Notes: a model not told the origin generated them from the letters alone. Counted from the first letter of the stretch, positions 32,000-43,329 are shown. The stretch is 64,000 nt of DNA from Setomelanomma holmii (GCA_010015745.1 ML978269.1:1-64000), one strand, 5' to 3'. Numbers and translations are program-made.

Positions 32000-32611
32000 G
32001 AGCTCGGTTGAGCCCAGATTATACTTGAACGCGCCTTTTCGAGAGGAATGATGATGAAGAAGCAATAATAGCAGATGTGAACAGGGACAAGCAGTAGTTC
32101 AAGGAGGAACACAGACCTTGACGTTCCGGAAGACGTCACGGCCGAATAAATCCCGCACAAATTGCCTTTACCACAAGCCTTGCAACAATTCGTGCGTGAT
32201 CAAGTAAAGGCTCTCTCCAGATTACCCTCTCGCAACGCCCTGTATAACCTCATAGAATATTGTTCAAGCGACTGCAACCGGCAAAGTCCTCTGAAGACAG
32301 CTAGGCTTCTGTAAGATGGCAAACTCGTGGCTGGTTGAAGTTCGAGATGGTGGAACTGAGCGGGCACGATGTTGATGCGACACCCTGGTGCCGCCGACCC
32401 CGCACCATGCAAATTCTTCCCTCAGCCATATCCACTAAGCAAGTCCTAGCAATGAATCAAGCCAGTCAACTGTCACGTCCTTCTCAACCCTCTCTCGTGA
32501 TATCTTCAACGTTATATACGTTGCATTCTAATAATTCTATATCGAAGAAAACAACCGGTCGCTTAGCGTATGTTCATCCCAAACGATTTCCAATAATATC
32601 CACTAACATCG

Positions 32612-32692
32612 CCGCAGTCAGTTGGTTAGAGCGTGGTGCTAATAGCTTCTGCCGTAACGCCAAGGTCGCGAGTTCGACCCTCGTAGTGACCA
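32612..32692 (+). tRNA. tRNA-Ile (anticodon AAU) with intron, degenerate 5' part
   Basis: From CAGTTGGTTAGAGC on, the sequence is a good tRNA: anticodon stem TGGTG/CGCCA, loop with AAT anticodon, an intron of about 12 bases after position 37, variable loop, T-arm GCGAG-TTCGACC-CTCGT, the 3' acceptor strand AGTGACC and discriminator A at 32692. A T7 run at 32696-32702 follows as a Pol III stop. The 5' acceptor strand should be GGTCACT and the D-stem GCTC, and neither is present in place. A CACT at 32601-32604 could be a remnant, with extra bases between it and the D-loop. So this is either a pseudo-tRNA or a copy damaged by an insertion in the 5' domain. Confidence 0.65.
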
Positions 32693-32695
32693 ATA

Positions 32696-32702
32696 TTTTT
32701 TT
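32696..32702 (+). terminator. Pol III T-run terminator
   Basis: Seven T residues begin four bases after the tRNA discriminator base, a normal Pol III termination signal. Confidence 0.6.
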
Positions 32703-33450
32703 GTTTTTATCCAGGACTTGTACAAGCCGTCGTGGTGGTGATGTTGATGGCGCATGTGCTGTTTTTTGTAGGGATGACGCCAAGTTTTTGTACGGGATTG
32801 TCTCGGAACCACTGGATAGCTCGATGGTGAGAAAACAATTAACATTGTCTCAAGTATCAATCCTGAATCTCTGTTTGTCAACATCGAAATGACAGTGTGA
32901 TGGGTTACAAGGCTGGGATTGATGAATGCATGCAGTGCATTTGAGTCATGCCGATTTTTGACAACATCACCATATGAATGCTTTCCAGACGAGCTTCACG
33001 ATATACTGCAGACATCGGCATTGAACAGTATGCATGACAAAAGACTTCATTGGGCCAAATGGGAGGAACCTTGCTGGTCGCACGTGATGGCAAATCTGGA
33101 GATTCGCTACAGCAATCGCTGTATACAAGACAGCGAATCGAACTTCGGAGATAAACCTTGATAGTCTTGTGCATTACAACTGTTTAAGTGGCCTGGGAGG
33201 AGTTCACCCAACCCACAACGAACTGCTGGTGGACTAAGCGCAGACACCATCCGTGCTACAGACGCAAGTATGTGGCGCATTTACATTCATTGTTCGATGT
33301 TCATGCATCAAGCTCATTTGGTGCCAGAAATGCCCGAGGCGCTCTCTTAGTCATCTCCTTACACATTCGCCGAACGCCATGCTTGCATCCCTTACTTATT
33401 GAAGGAGACCAGACTCTTTAATCGCTTAACTTTTGAAAAATTCCATACGT

Positions 33451-35301
33451 CTAAGCCTTCTTTCCTGCACCGGCACCCAGAGTTACAGATGAAAGACTGC
33501 TTGTCATATCCGAAACCCGCGCCGCTGCACTTGGGCGCTTACCTTTGAGCGTGACCTTGTCCGTCAACTCGCCGGCAACCTCATTGGGCCAGTCCAAGTT
33601 CCATCGGCCGTCAGCCTTGAACGGCTGCTTGTGGATGAATTTCGAGATATCTGCCTGTTGGCGCAGGATCTCCAGGTAGCCCGCGACCTCACGCAGAACA
33701 TCGTCGCCCTCCATTTGCTCTGGAGTCGCTTCGAATTCGGGAATCTCGAGCAGGCTGTGCGGCTGTGCACTTGCCTTCAATGCGGAGTCGTCGATGAGCA
33801 CTGTGTTGTGCTGACCGAAGCGCTCGCCCTTCTCATACTTTGGGTGGTGCTGTTGAATCTGATCTCTGCTCCAGATGAGTCTCAGGTTCTTGTAGACCTG
33901 TACGTTCTGGTTGAAGTTCGTCGCCGATAGACCGAACGTGTCGCGAGCCCATGTGGCCACCAGCATGGATCGAAGGTCTTTGTCCAAAGACTGCTCCACA
34001 AGAGACTTGACATTGACTGGTTTCGCGCTCGACCAGACCATTACCTTAAAGTTCTGGAAGAGATAGCGGAGGAAAGGCTTGAGGTACGGGCGTGCGATCA
34101 TTGTCTTGGCGTTCTTGTTGGGTCGGTAGAGGACTGTGCCGTTCAAGTCGAGAATGACGAGCACATGGCCAGGAGGGTCGATGACCGAAGGCTCCTCAGC
34201 TGCTTGATTGAGGTATAGATCTGTAGGCTGGGGCGCAGGTAGCATGATCTTCTGGTCTCCATATTTTCCCTTCTTGCCGCCCTTGGGTGGCGGTGGAGTG
34301 CTGTAAGCCTTGTCAATACGCGAAGTACACATGTCAAACGGATCCACTCGGTGGAGGGAGCCATACTCTTGCTGGGAATCCTCGCCGTTGGCTGCAGCCT
34401 TAGCTTTGGCCTTGGACTTCTTGGACTTCTTGGAGGGCTGAGTAGGCGCCCTGTCAGTTGTGTTAGCGCCACGGTTCTTCGACTTCAGACCCTTGATCAG
34501 GGCATTGAAAGCGTACTGTAGCTCCTCATTGGTGGCACCTTGCGGCCAGTTCGCCTGCTGCATAGCCGCGAAGTGGGCGGGGTGTGGAAAGGGAGGCTGC
34601 CGCTGCTGTTGGTGATGCTGTGGCGAGAAATGCGGCGGATAGTGCTGCTGTGGATGCATGGGCGGTGCAACATACGGCGGGAATGGCGGGGGAGGGCCTG
34701 GCGGTCCATTGTTTGGTGCCCAGTGGCTGTGGTATCCCCGCGCTTGCTCGTGTTGTGCTTGCGCGTGGTGATGGGCCTCGAACTCGTTGTACGGGAACTG
34801 ATTGTGCGCGAAGAACTGCGGCGGCGGCGGCGGAGGGAAGTTTGGATGCCAGGGCGCGCCAGGAAAGCCATACGGGGGCATCATGGGAGGTGGCGGAGGA
34901 TAGTTCTCATTGCGGCTGCGGTTCATCTGTCGAGGGTCGCCGTTCCCTCCGCCAGGCCTGAACGGCATCGCCTGAGGGTTCAGGTAGTCGTTCATATTGG
35001 CGGCTGAGGGATGAGAGGTGTCCTTTTCGGGAGAGATGCTGTCTCGACGACCGACTGCGGTCTTGTCCAGGTTAGTGTCAGAAGTTACGACGGGGGCGTC
35101 GCGGGGGATGTACCGAGCTGACACGACTGTAGACATAGGGCAAACGGAGGGGCGGTATGCGCTTCGCAGAGAGGCCGAAGAGAGATGTGAAGAGGTCGGT
35201 GAAGTGAGCAGATGGTGACTGAAGCATCGACGCCTCAAGCCGTGACGGTGAAGACTCGCAAGCACGTGGGGCCGTTGCCTTAGAATTTTTGTCAGCCGCA
35301 T
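33451..35301 (-). CDS. NIF/FCP-homology (HAD) phosphatase-like protein
   Basis: One long frame. The first ATG is at 35301 (MRLTKILRQRPHVL, 616 residues). An in-frame ATG at 35136 (MSTVVSARYIPRD) is a strong alternative, since the extra 55 residues are Arg/Ser/His-rich and could be a mitochondrial presequence or just leader. Residues about 100-280 are disordered, rich in Pro, His, Gln and Asn, like RNA-associated proteins. The C-terminal half is the FCP homology domain: VLVILDLNGTVLYRP, then FKVMVWSSAKP, and NTVLIDDSALKASAQP. The usual catalytic DxDxT is here D385-L-N387-G-T389, so the nucleophile is kept but the second, acid-base Asp is Asn. Members of this fungal group may be weak phosphatases or binding proteins. 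A Lys-rich stretch (KKSKKSKAKAKA) precedes the domain. Substrate unknown. Confidence 0.85.
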   Translation of the reverse strand: MRLTKILRQRPHVLASLHRHGLRRRCFSHHLLTSPTSSHLSSASLRSAYRPSVCPMSTVVSARYIPRDAPVVTSDTNLDKTAVGRRDSISPEKDTSHPSAANMNDYLNPQAMPFRPGGGNGDPRQMNRSRNENYPPPPPMMPPYGFPGAPWHPNFPPPPPPQFFAHNQFPYNEFEAHHHAQAQHEQARGYHSHWAPNNGPPGPPPPFPPYVAPPMHPQQHYPPHFSPQHHQQQRQPPFPHPAHFAAMQQANWPQGATNEELQYAFNALIKGLKSKNRGANTTDRAPTQPSKKSKKSKAKAKAAANGEDSQQEYGSLHRVDPFDMCTSRIDKAYSTPPPPKGGKKGKYGDQKIMLPAPQPTDLYLNQAAEEPSVIDPPGHVLVILDLNGTVLYRPNKNAKTMIARPYLKPFLRYLFQNFKVMVWSSAKPVNVKSLVEQSLDKDLRSMLVATWARDTFGLSATNFNQNVQVYKNLRLIWSRDQIQQHHPKYEKGERFGQHNTVLIDDSALKASAQPHSLLEIPEFEATPEQMEGDDVLREVAGYLEILRQQADISKFIHKQPFKADGRWNLDWPNEVAGELTDKVTLKGKRPSAAARVSDMTSSLSSVTLGAGAGKKA

Positions 35302-35499
35302 CGGTGGTCGCAGTGCTAGCGCCGGGCATTGTGGGGTGCTTCCCAAGGCAAAGTTCCAAAAAGTTCGAGAGCCGCAACACCACCGAACACCGTAACGAAC
35401 ACCAGTTTTACTGACGACCTTTGACGCTGGAACTCTCTCACGACCGCAGCGTACTGACTACACCCCTCACCACAATCACCACCAATCACCACCACCAAC
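35302..35499. promoter_or_regulatory. compact bidirectional promoter
   Basis: 198 bp lie between the divergent starts of the NIF-domain gene and RRP36. The RRP36 side ends in ACC/CACCA-rich leader just before its ATG. The short distance suggests joint control. Confidence 0.45.
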
Positions 35500-36663
35500 A
35501 TGCCGCTCTCGTCCAAGCTTGATCGCAAGCTGCGCGCCGCCGAATTGAGCTCAGATGACGAAGAGTACTACGAAGTCACCGATCGCTCTTCCTCTGAGTC
35601 TATTCTAGAAACAGGCGCGGGCGGTCAAATTATTAGCTCGGGAGACGAAGACGAGAAAGATCAAGGCTCTGAGGACGGGGCAATGGTGAGCTTCTGCACG
35701 GTGCCAACCTCCATGTCACCGCACGACTGACGAGCAAAAGTCTGATGCCTCTGATGACGACCAAGTGAAAGCGCAATTGAGTAAAGTCTCGTTCGGAGCT
35801 TTGGCCAAAGCGCAAGATGCTCTCTCGAAAGACGAGTCCACGGACCGAAAGCGCAAGCGAGGCGAAGACACGTCAAAGTCACAGGAAGACAAGCTCGAGG
35901 CTCTGAGGGAGCGGCTACGGCAGATCAAGGCTGAGAAGATGGCGAACGCCGCGAGTACTACGATTCCTAGCAAAAAGAGCGACAGCGCAAAGAAGCGCAA
36001 GGTCATACAAGAAGAGGCCCCCGAGGAGGAGGAGGCCGATAGCGACGACTCAGAGTCTGATGCTGCGCCCAAGGCTCGTTCAAGCAAGCACGCTCCGGCA
36101 GTCCAGTCCAGCAAGCGCATGGTGTCGCGAAAACGGCAGGTGGTTGACGTTAAAAAGCCCGTCTTTCGAGATCCGCGCTTTGACAATATGGGCGGTGTCA
36201 CACCAGACGATCATATACTCGGCAATCGATATTCCTTCTTAAATGACTATCGAGCATCGGAGATCGCAGAGCTGAAGAGCACAATACGAAAGACCAAAAA
36301 CGAAGCTGAGAAGGAGAAACTGAAGAAGAAGCTCCTTTCGATGGAGTCTCAACAGAAGACTCGACACAACAAGGAGAAACAGCAGGATATCGTGCGCGAG
36401 CACAAGAAAAAGGAAAAAGAGCTGATCAAGCAAGGAAAGCAGCCGTTCTTCTTGAAGAAGTGTACGTACATCACCAGCAAATCGCTCTGCCTCATCACTT
36501 TTAGCATGCTAATGAATCGTCAGCCGAACAAAAGAAGCTCGCCCTGATCGACCGCTTCCAGAACATGAAATCGAAGCAGCGCGACAAGGTTATCGAGCGC
36601 CGTCGCAAGAAGGTCACTTCGAAAGAGCGAAGAAACATGCCCGCGGAGCGTCGTGGAGCATGA
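35500..36663 (+). CDS. RRP36: rRNA biogenesis protein RRP36
   Basis: Three exons (35500-35685, 35741-36461, 36524-36663) give 348 residues. RRP36 is a nucleolar component of early 90S pre-ribosomes, needed for cleavage at sites on the way to 18S rRNA. The N-terminus is acidic (SSDDEEYYEVTD, SSGDEDEKDQGSEDG). The middle is highly charged with predicted coiled coil (KLEALRERLRQIKAEK). The conserved core is VFRDPRFDNMGG, then YSFLNDYRASEIAELKSTIRKTKNEAEKEKLKKKL, and the end is the basic block RFQNMKSKQRDKVIERRRKKVTSKERRNMPAERRGA. Intron phases 0 and 1 restore these motifs exactly. Divergent neighbour is the NIF-domain gene, 198 bp away. Confidence 0.95.
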
Positions 36664-37289
36664 TTGCATTGCCCGCCTTACCCGCCCTACGGCCATGGAT
36701 AGCATTAGTACTCAGATACCCAATTCAGCAGCCAGCTTTCTGAAACGACAATCACCTCCCAACGTGGTGTGCAGAGAACGCTGAATCGAATGTTTCCCTC
36801 AGCTCCTCACATGCATTCCAGGATGTGCTGCATGCCAACGCGGCCCTAAGCAGCATCCCAACGCCAAATCGACAAATCTTACCCTCCCAAAATGACCGTA
36901 AGCGCCAGAATCGCATGGCCGCTGCAGAATCGCATGCACATTGGCGTTCTGATCTTCAAGATCCTTGATGGACGGGCGAACTAGGCGGGGGTGTGCGACG
37001 GGAACAGGGGTTACTCCAAGAAATCGAGCCGTCTGCTCATGTCCACTTCGTCAACGCTGATGTCATACCTCATGTCCCAGCCTTCTTCTCCCTGCCTGCT
37101 TTTTAGCACGGGGCGGCCACATACATTACTTTGCATCGCAGTCCATCTTCTGTCCGCCACTCTCTCGTTGCTCGATTTTCACGATCGCCCACCCGATTTA
37201 CCGTTACCGACCGTTTAAAGTTGGCTCACGGGTAGACACGCCGCTTAGTCGCAGTTAGTACCAACGGTCGCACATCACCAATCATCGTC
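36664..37289. other. intergenic region
   Basis: 626 bp between RRP36 and the BTB gene. ORF 36991-37218 is short and unsupported. The last part is the BTB gene leader. Confidence 0.5.
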
Positions 37290-38335
37290 ATGTCAGGCAC
37301 GCAAGAGAAGCCGCTCCATGAGTAAGTGCTCCAATTATGATGCATCTGAGTTTTGCGACTGCGAAGTCAAGCAGTGCATCATGAAGTTATGAGGTGCATC
37401 AACTTACACTATTTGACAGGCTCCTCTCCCGTTCCATGGTAGACATCTATGTCGGCCCTGAGAACACCCACTGGATCCTCCACGAGAAGCTCCTCTGCCA
37501 CTACTCGCCCTTCTTCCGACGCATCTTCTACGCCAAGAACAGCAACACCACTTCCTTTGGTCTACCCGAGGAAGAAGATGCGCCATTCAAGACCTTCGTG
37601 GGATGGCTCTACAGCTCGTCGCTGCCCGTGCCCCGCGAAGAAGCTGATCTCGGTCTGCTCTTCGACCTCTACCTGATGGCCGAGAAGTTTCAGATCCCCA
37701 ACTTGGTTGCGGACGTGCTGCAGGTTGTGCGCGAATGGTACAAGTACAGCGATAGCTACCCAGGCCTACGAAGAGTGCAGTATGTATACGCGAACACGGA
37801 AGAGGGCAGCCCGATGAGGCACATGCTTGTGCATACTGTTGCGCGCATGATGGTGATTGAGAAGGGTATCCCCGCGCACTGGGACAAGGCGTTGCGCAAG
37901 AATGGTCAGCTCGCTGTCGACATCATCAAGGCGATCCAGGACTGGCGACTTGACGAGGAAGTCGTTCCCGATGCGCGCGACGAGCCTGAAGACGCAGAGG
38001 ACCTCGTCGACGTTGAAGCTGAGACGGAGAAGCTGGATCAGCAGGCCGAAGAGGACATTGAAAACGGCGAAGTTCCTGAAGAGGAGGGCGAAGCTGAGGA
38101 AGCGGATCACGAAGACGACTCAGAGGCCACTGTCGTCGACAGCCCGACAAGCGCAAAGAAGAGCGAAGAATCACAACTGAAGGAGAAGAAGGACGGCAAG
38201 AAGGCGACATCAGATCTCAAGGGTAAGGCAAACGATCTACCATCGAAAGATCTATCGAAAGACTTCCAGAAGTTCAGCCTGCAAGAAGTACCCAACGGCC
38301 TCGCGGGAGCAGACTATGGCACACTTCGCGCATAG
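37290..38335 (+). CDS. BTB/POZ domain protein with acidic tail
   Basis: Two exons (37290-37321, 37420-38335) give 315 residues. The first exon codes only for MSGTQEKPLHE; the 98-bp intron is followed by LLSRSMVDIYVG. Residues about 10-125 form a fungal BTB domain: MVDIYVGPENTHWILHEKLLCHYSPFFRRIFYA, then FKTFVGWLYS and LYLMAEKFQIPNLVADVLQ. Many such fungal BTB proteins occur, some as Cul3 adaptors, but most have no known partner. From about residue 205 the tail is very acidic (EDAEDLVDVEAETEKLDQQAEEDIENGE...) and then Lys-rich, and is probably disordered. Splicing is canonical and the frame is clean. Confidence 0.88.
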
Positions 38336-39896
38336 ACAGAACTGACGAGTTGTTGGCTTTGGAGGATTCACATTTGGCTATAATTTGCATGGTCGGCTGC
38401 GCAGGTTTGAAGCATCCTCACGATGCACCGGCGTCTTCGGGTTCAGATTCTTTTCTTCGCCAAAAAGGACTCATGTCTTTACTTTCTTGTTGTTCTAATA
38501 GTCTACTACCTATCTACTGTACACCATCGCTACGAATCAATCATCGGCAAGCACCCCAATCAACACATCACTTAAATTTACTGATGCAAATTCTGACCAT
38601 GCTCATCTTCGCTCTTCCCACCTCGAACCCGGCCTCTCGAGGTTGCACCATCTTGCCAACCTCGGCTCACGCAAGTTGTCGAGTCTGACAAACAGGTGCT
38701 CGCATGTCTCTTGTGCCTGTGGGACGCAGCACGAGCAGAGATTTGTGACGTTTGCGTGACGCAACTTGAAAGGCGTCTTACTACGAGCCAAAGCGCGTGG
38801 AGCAGTGCGATTGCATCAGTAGTCGCAACAAAGGAGCGTATGGATATAGGTTTCGAGCGACGTTGTTCTTTGTTTTGTACCTATCCATACGAGATTTACA
38901 TGCATACGCAACAGTGCGCATTACTCTGGACGATGGAGTCGGACTGGTCAAAAGGCCCTTGTACACACCAATCACTTACAGAAGACTCAATCTACTCGAC
39001 CACCATGTCGTACTCCACTCCTGCATCATCACCTCACCTCACCTCACCTCACCTCACTCAGACAAGATCAAATGAAGACTCGACACCACACCACCGATTC
39101 TGCACGCGCGGCGCAGTACCGCCAATACGCCAACACGCACCCACTCGGAGTTTTTGATGCGGTGGTAGGTTGTGTCGCACAGGCAACGTTTTGAGACAAT
39201 GCTCCGATGCTGTGTTGGGGGATGTGACAGCTTGGGGTGTGGGCGGGACTAGTGGATGTGGTTTGCTTTGCGAGGTTCGGTGTGTATGAGGAAGTGCAAG
39301 TGCTTACGGGAGAGGGCGAGGCCTGTAAGTATTGTACGTTGTTAGTGATTACACTTCACTCCGCGACTGTATTTCATTGAAAGAAAAGGCGAGTTGGAGT
39401 CATCTCTCCAACCCAAGTATCGTCCCGATGCCTCCCCATCCCCAACGGTCGACCCGCATACCCGTGCAACCGCTGAAAGAGATCACTTATTGGTACGACC
39501 GACGTCTTTGACAAAACGGGCACGCACGGTCTGAAACGGTTTTCGAAGCGTGCTTTGGGAACATGGGACCGCAGGTGCATGGTCGAAACTGGCGTTGATG
39601 TCGTGCAGCGGAGTGGAGCGGAGACGGGGCAGGGGAGAGGGATGGGAGGTTGTACAGCAGGTTAGACGTTGGCTAGGGAAGGGACTTGGGATTGGCGACT
39701 ATGCTGGTGCGAGGCAGAACGTGGTGGCGGTGAAGGTGAGTGGTGTTGTAAGTAGTGCACGCACATGTCATCTGCATTACTTTGCAAGAAAGAGTATAGA
39801 CATGGAGACTTGGCTATATCATTCGCATCATATAAATGTCCAATCTGCTCAGGAGTCGAACATTAAATTTTCTTATGACTTTGCCGCCTCACATAT
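38336..39896. other. gene-poor stretch, left part
   Basis: 1.6 kb with no supported coding region. It contains a TCACC short tandem repeat near 39032-39058. ORFs 38350-39157 and the minus-strand frames show no family features. Sequence character is ordinary. Confidence 0.45.
39032..39058. repeat. (CTCAC)n microsatellite
   Basis: About five copies of a five-base unit (CTCAC/TCACC) in tandem. A simple repeat with no flanking structure noted. Confidence 0.8.
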
Positions 39897-40061
39897 ATGA
39901 ACAACTCACCACCGAGTCCAAGTCGATCAACTCACCGCCAAGAGCTCTTTACAGATCCAGACATCGCGTTCGCTTCAACTGATCCCAGTTCTAAGGACCC
40001 GGCAGCGCTGCAGAATGCGCCAGAAGCACTCAAAAAGGCGCTCGAAATAGATCTGCAGTAG
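39897..40061 (+). CDS. possible small protein of 54 residues
   Basis: A small open frame starting MNNSPPSPSRSTHRQELF and ending ALKKALEIDLQ. Its composition is coherent: a Ser/Pro start, a TDPDIAFASTDPS middle, then an amphipathic Leu/Lys/Glu helix. It lies in an otherwise empty region and could be a microprotein, one exon of a longer gene, or chance. No family recognised. Confidence 0.3.
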   Translation: MNNSPPSPSRSTHRQELFTDPDIAFASTDPSSKDPAALQNAPEALKKALEIDLQ

Positions 40062-41852
40062 ATCAGTTGCTTCTTCGGACATTAGTGGCGAGCAGTGCCC
40101 TGGTCCCGGTCACTCGGTTGGATGCAAGAGAGCTAAGACCCCACATGTTCGATATTGAAAGGGCCATGGTTGTGTTGCCGCTTCCGGTGGGTGCAATTAT
40201 CCGGATCTCTGGTGGGCTTCGTATACGAGCCGTACCTGATCGACCTACCTATGGACTGGGTGTCCGGGAGAATGGAACGTGTTGAGATGTTGGGAGAGGA
40301 GAGCCAAGGAAGTTGAAGCGACTGTATGAGGGAGTGTTCTGAAAGGTGTTCGGTCGGAGTCGACTCGTATCTCGAGAGCAACCCTGTGATAGTCGCGTGG
40401 TAGGCACCGGGGTAGAACCGATGTGATCTTCTGTTCTGAGATCAAGGACCCTGTGCTCATTGTTTCGAACGACGGACGTCCGTAGCTTGCGTGAGGATTC
40501 GAGATGATCGTATTTGAAGAAATGAGAAAGCGCTGGAAGGTGTGGATCGTCTTGACAGGACGGGAAGATCAAGGTGCATGTCGTCCCGCTCGTGCATGGT
40601 AGAGACGTGTTTACTCTGTATAGGCGATGTTTGTGGCAACGGAGATGGACTTCGTTTCAAGGCAGAAGTCCTGTGACCAGATGTGCGTGCTGCGCGGTGT
40701 TTTATAGGTGCTGACTCGAGACGGTGGAGTGTCAATCTATCTCATGCTATGCTTGTCTATTCTTACTCATGTTCGCAGCTGCTGCACGGGAGAATTCAGC
40801 GTGGCTGGCATGTGAGAGTCAGATCGGACAGGCTTCCATGTGACATGATGTACGCAGACAGGGTGAAGGCTGCAGCACAGCGATGACAGCCGGATGAATG
40901 CTGCAGGGCCAGCCAGCCGAACCGTTCCTCAGCGGAGAGTTCAGACAATGCCAGCAGAAGCTTCAGCACGACGCCGTTCAACTATGCCGCGAATGCGCCT
41001 TGCGTGCGCTGTGCTGGATGCGCGCTGAAACGGCAGTCCATGAACGGCGTCCCTGGGCAATTAGTGGTGGTGGGCGGTCGAGGAGGAGTTCGGGGCGTGT
41101 CAGCCGAAAGGGGAGCCCTTGCCGCTTCGGGCGTGATCAAACCCGATGAAACAGCTGGAAACGCTCGTTTAGTGGCCCCCGGCAGGGCTCAGCGAAGGGC
41201 GCGGTGATTGGGCGGGCGAAGTATTGGATGGCACAGCGTCAAATCAGGGCCCGCGATGCCAGCAGCTGAGAGCTGAGGGCAGACCGCGGCGCGGCGAGGT
41301 GTTGGTCGACTGCGCATGACGGCGGCTGCGCGCTGGTGAGTGGCCGGCGTGTCTGCGGTGGAGCGGCGGCGGTGGAGCTGCTTGGGCGCGGGTTGCTGAG
41401 GGCTGCTCGCGACAGGCAAGGCCGGCCATGCGAAACAATGGTTGGAGTGGCGTCTCTTCCTCTAAGACTGGTCGCCAACACTAACAAAGCACCCATGTTG
41501 CATGCCTGCCGTTCCGCGCCAGACTGAACATGCCTCTGCCCTCTCCGCTGAGTCCGTGCGAGGGTAAGAAATACCCCAGGCCCGTCGTGCGCGCTGCTGC
41601 TCACTCACCACTCTGCAACCTCTCCTACACGCGGTAATAAGTTAATAACACGCAATTCCTCGCTGCACTGCATTGTGCGCCGTCCCCTCTGCTGGCTCCT
41701 GCGCGCCGCCTCTGCAGCACCAGCCTCTGATCGTCTCTGGCTGCGGCATCCTTCGACACGTAGTGTAGCGGACTCTGCCCAAGAGCCCTGCGACACTCCT
41801 ACAATCTATCTGCCCCTCTCACCAAACCCGCTGCTGCTTCAGAGACGCGACC
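40062..41852. other. gene-poor stretch, right part / long leader
   Basis: 1.8 kb with no supported gene. From about 40.9 to 41.85 kb the DNA is distinctly GC-rich with many overlapping short ORFs on both strands (for example 41239-41604 minus), typical of GC-rich noncoding DNA. The last few hundred bases are probably the promoter and a CT-rich leader of the gene starting at 41853. Confidence 0.45.
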
Positions 41853-43329
41853 ATGACCACCGCCGTCGCCAATCCCAGCATCCCTGCCCACCATGCGGCA
41901 CCGCCCTTCGCAGACGGCGTCGGCTCTGGCAGGACTTATGCCAGCATTGCGCCCGCCTCTACCTCGTCTCCCCACGCTGTCACGCCCTCCCGCTCGAGCA
42001 AACTGCCCCATGATGCTTCACCTACCGCCCCCAGCAGTGATGCCGCAGCACTCCGAGCGGACGGCAAGCGCTCACCTCTTTCGTACGTCGTTCAGTCTAT
42101 CCTCTCGTTCCTCTACTTCGTCCTGCCGCCCTCCCAGCGCAGGCTCTCCCACCTCCACCTCCATGTCTCCGCCCGCACGAGCGAACATGTCTAACCGCCC
42201 CTCGTCCAGCAGGTCCCGCGGCCCGGCTCCCAAGATCGTCGTCAAGAAAGAGCCCAACTCGCCCGACATGCCCACCACCCGGCACCGCCCGCAGCGCTTG
42301 AACCTCACCAACCACAACATTGTACACTCCTCGGGCGCTCTCACTGCACGCCCGTCTGGACAGGGCAGCGCGAATCTCATGGATATGGGGCTTGCCTGCC
42401 TGTCGCCGGGCTTCCACACCCAGGACCCCACTATGCGCGAGCAGCTTCAACGCAGCCTGGACGTACGAGAGCGACAGCGGCAGATCATCGAGGCGCGCCA
42501 GAAGCACGGCGGCAAGGGCGCAGCACCCGAGGACGACGCCCCTCGACACGGAGAGAATGGTGCCTTTGGACGGCCCATCAAGACCCCGCAGACGTCACGC
42601 AGGAAAGGGCCTCCTCCAGGTCTCTCCATTGCACCGCCCACCGCCCAGCAGTTTGCCCACGACCGTGTAATCCAGTCAGCGCCCATCAACCAGACATTCA
42701 CCGGTCTCCGCGGCAATGCACCGCCGTCACGACAGCTGGCCAACGGCCCGTCCAACCTGTCGCAAACCTCGCACATCCACCACATACCCGCCCAGCAAAC
42801 GAACAACCGTCTGCCACCAATCTCAGATGTCTTCCCAGAGCCCCTCGGGACAGCGCGGCACCCGTACCACAACAGCAGTCCTGGCCACTCGTCGCACTCG
42901 AATGTGCAGCCACCCATGCCCTCGCCCGGATTCCCGCCCCATCACCAACAAGGCCCGCCGCCTACATCCCGGCCCCGCGAGTACAAGTCTGCCGAGGAGG
43001 CAGTGCAGTCGTTGTCTGGTGGCCGTGAGGATCTCCTGCCTCGTCTTGTCCACTACGGCGGCCACCAACCACCCACACCACCTTCGCCCATGCCAAACAA
43101 GGCGGGCTCATCAGCCTACCCACCACACGCGGACCTTCACCGCAGTGGCAGCACAAGGAGACGTGGTCGCGACGAGTACGAACAGGACAACGGCACCCCC
43201 CCACTTGGCCGACAAGCGCCGCGCATAGGACCATTCGGAGCCGGCCGTGACTCGCCAGAGACGCAGCAGAAGAAGAAAGATGAGTTCATCGGACTCTGTG
43301 CAAGAGCTTGGGACCTTTTTCACTCGTGA
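41853..43329 (+). CDS. proline-rich, mostly disordered fungal protein
   Basis: Two exons (41853-42082, 42138-43329) encode 473 residues. The 55-bp intron (GTACGT...CTCCCAG) joins KRSPLS to AGSPTSTSM and changes frame, so the long open frame that seems to start at 41893 is not the true N-terminus. Most of the protein is Ser/Pro/His/Gln-rich and disordered. One conserved-looking block stands out: LACLSPGFHTQDPTMREQLQRSLDVRERQRQIIEARQKHG (about residues 163-202), probably helical. The C-terminus QKKKDEFIGLCARAWDLFHS may be a second short helix. A KIVVKKEP stretch fits a sumoylation site. This may be a transcription-related regulator, but I do not recognise the family. Confidence 0.75.

Larger units (their letters stand above)
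32000..33450. other. intergenic region holding a tRNA-like element
   Basis: 1.45 kb between the plus-strand F-box pseudogene and the 3' end of the NIF-domain gene. Apart from the tRNA-Ile-like sequence at about 32612-32692 I see no gene. ORFs at 32335-32892 and 32919-33161 overlap or flank it and show no features. Confidence 0.5.

Noticed and set aside
39032..39058. CTCAC tandem repeat as a possible CRISPR-like or telomeric element
   Set aside because: Unit of five bases without spacers; an ordinary microsatellite, and CRISPR arrays are not expected in fungi.
40249..40735. Minus-strand ORFs at 40249-40572 and 40457-40735
   Set aside because: Ser/Arg/Pro-rich chance frames; no start context or splice support.
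41239..41604. 121-residue minus-strand ORF in GC-rich DNA
   Set aside because: Long ORFs are expected by chance in GC-rich noncoding DNA; Ala/Arg/Pro composition fits that.
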